Positions 6,661-8,669 of a stretch of 8,669 bases of DNA are shown in pieces. The position numbers and the translations under genes were made by a program. The DNA comes from Acidobacteriota bacterium. GTDB taxonomy: Bacteria > Acidobacteriota > Polarisedimenticolia > Polarisedimenticolales > Polarisedimenticolaceae. The notes below the pieces were generated by a model. It had not been told where the DNA came from and did not search any database. It was given only the letters and a program-made list of their open reading frames with translations. The DNA lies in assembly GCA_011773795.1 (NCBI GenBank), contig WVWW01000001.1, forward strand, positions 6,975 through 15,643, written 5' to 3'. Each line of letters starts with the position of its first letter. Position 1 is the stretch's first letter.

Positions 6661-8172
6661 ATGAAAGACGACCGCGACAACAAGAAGGACTCACCCGCGG
6701 GAGTGAGCCGGCGGAACTTCCTGGGCACCGCGAGCTGCGCAGCCGTGGGCAGCACGGCGCTGTTCTCCACCGTGCTCGACCTGGGCATGTTCAACGTGAT
6801 GGCCCAGACGGCCCCGGGGGACTACAAGGCGCTGGTCTGCCTGTTCTTCGGTGGCGGGATCGATTCGTTCAACATCGTCGTGCCCAGCGGCCCGACGGAG
6901 TACGCCGAATACGCCCAGGTGCGCCAGGATCTCGCGCTGCCGCAGATCGACCTGCTGCCGATAGCCCCCGCGACACCGCAGGGCCGGCAGTTCGGCTTGC
7001 ACCCCAACGTGCCGGAGCTGCAGACTTTGTTCGCCAACGGCGACCTGGCCTTCCTGAACAACGTCGGCACACTCGTCGAGCCGATGACCCTGCAGCAATA
7101 CCGTGACGGCTCCGTGCGCCGACCGCTCGGGTTGTTCTCGCACTCGGACCAGCAGATGCACTGGCAGACCTCGATCCCCGATCGCCGCAACGCGTCCGGC
7201 TGGGCCGGGCGGATGGCCGATGTCCTGGGTGCGGTCAACAACAACCAGAACATAGCGATGAACATCTCCCTGTCCGGCCAGAACACGTTCCAGTCGGGCA
7301 ACATCACGGCGCACTACACGATCACCGAAAACGGTAGCCGCGGCCTGCGTGGCTACGGCGGGTCGTCGCTTGCCGACCAGGTCAAGACGGACTCGGTCGA
7401 CAGCCTGCTGGCCATGACCTATCAGCACCTGTTCGAGCAGACGTTCGCCGACCGCATGCGCGGCGCGATCGATGCGCACCTGGAGTTCAGCGCGGCGATC
7501 GCGGCATTGCCGCCCTTGCAGACCGTCTTCTCGCAGACCCGGCTATCGCAGGAATTCCGTATGGTCGCGCAGACGATCCAAGCGCGGCAGACCCTGGGGA
7601 TGCGTCGCCAGACATTCTTCATCTCGATGGGCGGCTGGGACCACCACGACGAGGTCCTCGTCAACCAGGAGAACATGCTTCCGATCGTCAGCGCGGCGCT
7701 CTCCGAGTTCAACGCCGCGATGGTCGAGCTCGGCGTGCAGAACGACGTCACGACGTTTACGGCGTCGGACTTCGGCCGGACACTCACTTCCAACGGTCGT
7801 GGGTCGGATCACGCCTGGGGCGGCAACCACATGATCATGGGCGGCGCCGTCCGCGGTGCTGACTTCTACGGGCAATACCCGAGCCTGTACCTGGGAAACT
7901 CGCAGGATACCGGCCGCGGCCGGCTGATCCCGACGACATCGACCGACGAATACTTCGCCGAGCTGGCCCTGTGGTTCGGCGTGGCACGCCAGGATCTCGA
8001 GATCGTCTTGCCGAACATCCGCCGTTTCTACGACCCGGCATCGCCGACGACCCCTCTGGGCATCATCAGCCCCGCGACCCAGCCCGTCTACGGCCCGGTC
8101 TACCCGCGCGGCGGGAACATCACCGGAGGGGCCCGACCCGACCGTGCCGGGCCGCGTGGCCGCAGGCGTTGA
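6661..8172 (+). CDS. DUF1501 family Tat-exported protein
   Basis: A 503-residue DUF1501 protein. The N-terminus carries a twin-arginine motif, SRRNFLG (16-22), then a hydrophobic stretch and a likely cleavage near VMA48|Q, so it should be folded, perhaps with a metal, before export. Family landmarks: GGGIDSFNIVVP near the mature N-terminus, LHPNVPELQTLFANGDLAFL, LGLFSHSDQQMHWQT, GGWDHHD (324-330), and ASDFGRTLTSNGRGSDHAWG (368-387) followed by GNHMIMGG. The fold is related to the alkaline phosphatase/sulfatase superfamily. D327, D370, D383, H384 and H390 are candidate metal ligands, but the substrate is unknown. GGAG at 6651-6654 lies six bases before the ATG, which fixes the start. The C-terminus ends in a basic Gly/Arg/Pro tail (GPRGRRR). 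It is the second gene of an apparent operon with DUF1800. Confidence 0.95.
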   Translation: MKDDRDNKKDSPAGVSRRNFLGTASCAAVGSTALFSTVLDLGMFNVMAQTAPGDYKALVCLFFGGGIDSFNIVVPSGPTEYAEYAQVRQDLALPQIDLLPIAPATPQGRQFGLHPNVPELQTLFANGDLAFLNNVGTLVEPMTLQQYRDGSVRRPLGLFSHSDQQMHWQTSIPDRRNASGWAGRMADVLGAVNNNQNIAMNISLSGQNTFQSGNITAHYTITENGSRGLRGYGGSSLADQVKTDSVDSLLAMTYQHLFEQTFADRMRGAIDAHLEFSAAIAALPPLQTVFSQTRLSQEFRMVAQTIQARQTLGMRRQTFFISMGGWDHHDEVLVNQENMLPIVSAALSEFNAAMVELGVQNDVTTFTASDFGRTLTSNGRGSDHAWGGNHMIMGGAVRGADFYGQYPSLYLGNSQDTGRGRLIPTTSTDEYFAELALWFGVARQDLEIVLPNIRRFYDPASPTTPLGIISPATQPVYGPVYPRGGNITGGARPDRAGPRGRRR

Positions 8173-8175
8173 CGC

Positions 8176-8194
8176 GAAAGCGTTCTTTCAGGAG
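8176..8194 (+). promoter_or_regulatory. Hairpin abutting the Shine-Dalgarno site of the third operon gene
   Basis: AGGAG (8190-8194) is a strong ribosome binding site six bases before GTG 8201 and decides that start. Immediately before it, GAAAG (8176-8180) and CTTTC (8185-8189) form a five-pair stem with a four-base loop. The stem is weak, so any effect on translation is speculative; the ribosome binding site itself is solid. Confidence 0.6.
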
Positions 8195-8200
8195 TCAGAC

Positions 8201-8669
8201 GTGAAACGAACCACTTTGGGGATTGGGGTCGTGTTGGTTGCGGCCTTGTGCGGGTCCGGGCCAACGCAGGCGGTGACTCGCGAGATCGTTGAGCTGCAAC
8301 GCGCGCCGTTGACGCCGCGCATGTCGGTGATCCATCAGCTCTCGGGCGGGATGCTCTCCGACCCGTATGACGAGCTGCTCGGCCGACCGTACAACCTGCA
8401 CTTCGTCAACTTGGAGCGCAACCCGAACCTGAGCCCCTGGCCGGGTCAGCAGGGCGAGCAGGCGCGTTACGTCGATTTCCTGATCGGCAACAACGGCAAC
8501 ACCAACGTGCGCAACGGCTCGGACACGCTGCAGGGCACGTACATCGGCCAGGGCGGCGACAAGTTCGTCTGGGGCGTCTCCGGCGCCTACATCGGCGACG
8601 ACATCCAGAACAACGATCTCGCCGCCGGCGCCAACTTCGCCGACAGCGAGTCGCTGCTGGGTTTCGACG
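8201..8669 (+). CDS. Exported protein, beta-barrel-like, family not recognised (5' part)
   Basis: The frame is open from GTG 8201 to the window end (156 codons visible, no stop), so the gene is incomplete. AGGAG six bases upstream and a clear signal peptide (KRTTLGIGVVLVAALCGSG, probable cleavage TQA24|V) make it a convincing start. The Leu before Cys17 argues against a lipobox. The mature part begins with a polar stretch and a PYDELLGRPYNLHFVNLERN segment. An Asn/Gly-rich loop (IGNNGNTNVRNGSDT) follows, then alternating strand-like segments (GTYIGQGGDKFVWGVSGAYI, ESLLGF). This resembles the start of an outer-membrane beta-barrel. I cannot name a family. It lies 28 bp after the DUF1501 stop and is probably the third gene of the same operon, so it may be an outer-membrane partner of the DUF1800/DUF1501 pair. 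Confidence 0.85.
   Translation, partial: MKRTTLGIGVVLVAALCGSGPTQAVTREIVELQRAPLTPRMSVIHQLSGGMLSDPYDELLGRPYNLHFVNLERNPNLSPWPGQQGEQARYVDFLIGNNGNTNVRNGSDTLQGTYIGQGGDKFVWGVSGAYIGDDIQNNDLAAGANFADSESLLGFD

Noticed and set aside
6691..7479. 262-codon leftward frame opposite the DUF1501 gene
   Set aside because: It is antisense to a fully matching DUF1501 gene, with low-complexity Arg/Val/Gly composition.

Overview
The window is about 8.7 kb of GC-rich bacterial chromosome, densely coded, with eight protein genes (two cut by the window edges). I see no rRNA, tRNA, CRISPR array, insertion sequence or integrase. The EgtB type, the uracil-DNA glycosylase-like protein, the SYLF protein and the paired DUF1800/DUF1501 genes suggest an uncultured Gram-negative bacterium, for example a gammaproteobacterium or an acidobacterium-like lineage. 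The taxon cannot be fixed from this sequence. Signal peptides, a lipobox and a Tat signal point to a diderm envelope with an active periplasm.

Left part (1-1960): the 3' end of an unrecognised gene runs in from the left and stops at a near-ideal intrinsic terminator. Two leftward genes follow. One is an exported SYLF-domain protein. The other is a lipoprotein combining an amicyanin-like type 1 copper site with a C-terminal carboxypeptidase-regulatory-like (transthyretin-fold) domain.

Middle (1961-4866): a short divergent intergenic region separates the copper lipoprotein from a rightward gene for a four-cysteine uracil-DNA glycosylase superfamily protein. That gene converges, with a 22 bp gap, on a leftward two-gene ergothioneine cassette. 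The order is egtB then egtD, and their ends overlap by 11 bp. EgtD trimethylates histidine to hercynine, and EgtB joins sulfur to hercynine with O2. No egtA, egtC or egtE is present, and the EgtB sequence resembles the type thought to use cysteine directly.

Right part (4867-8669): a divergent region of roughly 120 bp leads into a rightward cluster of three exported-protein genes: DUF1800, DUF1501 (Tat-exported) and an incomplete exported protein with a beta-barrel-like pattern that runs off the window. The spacing (13 bp, then 28 bp) and good ribosome binding sites suggest one operon. The DUF1800/DUF1501 pair is common but biochemically poorly understood, and the third gene may be its envelope partner.
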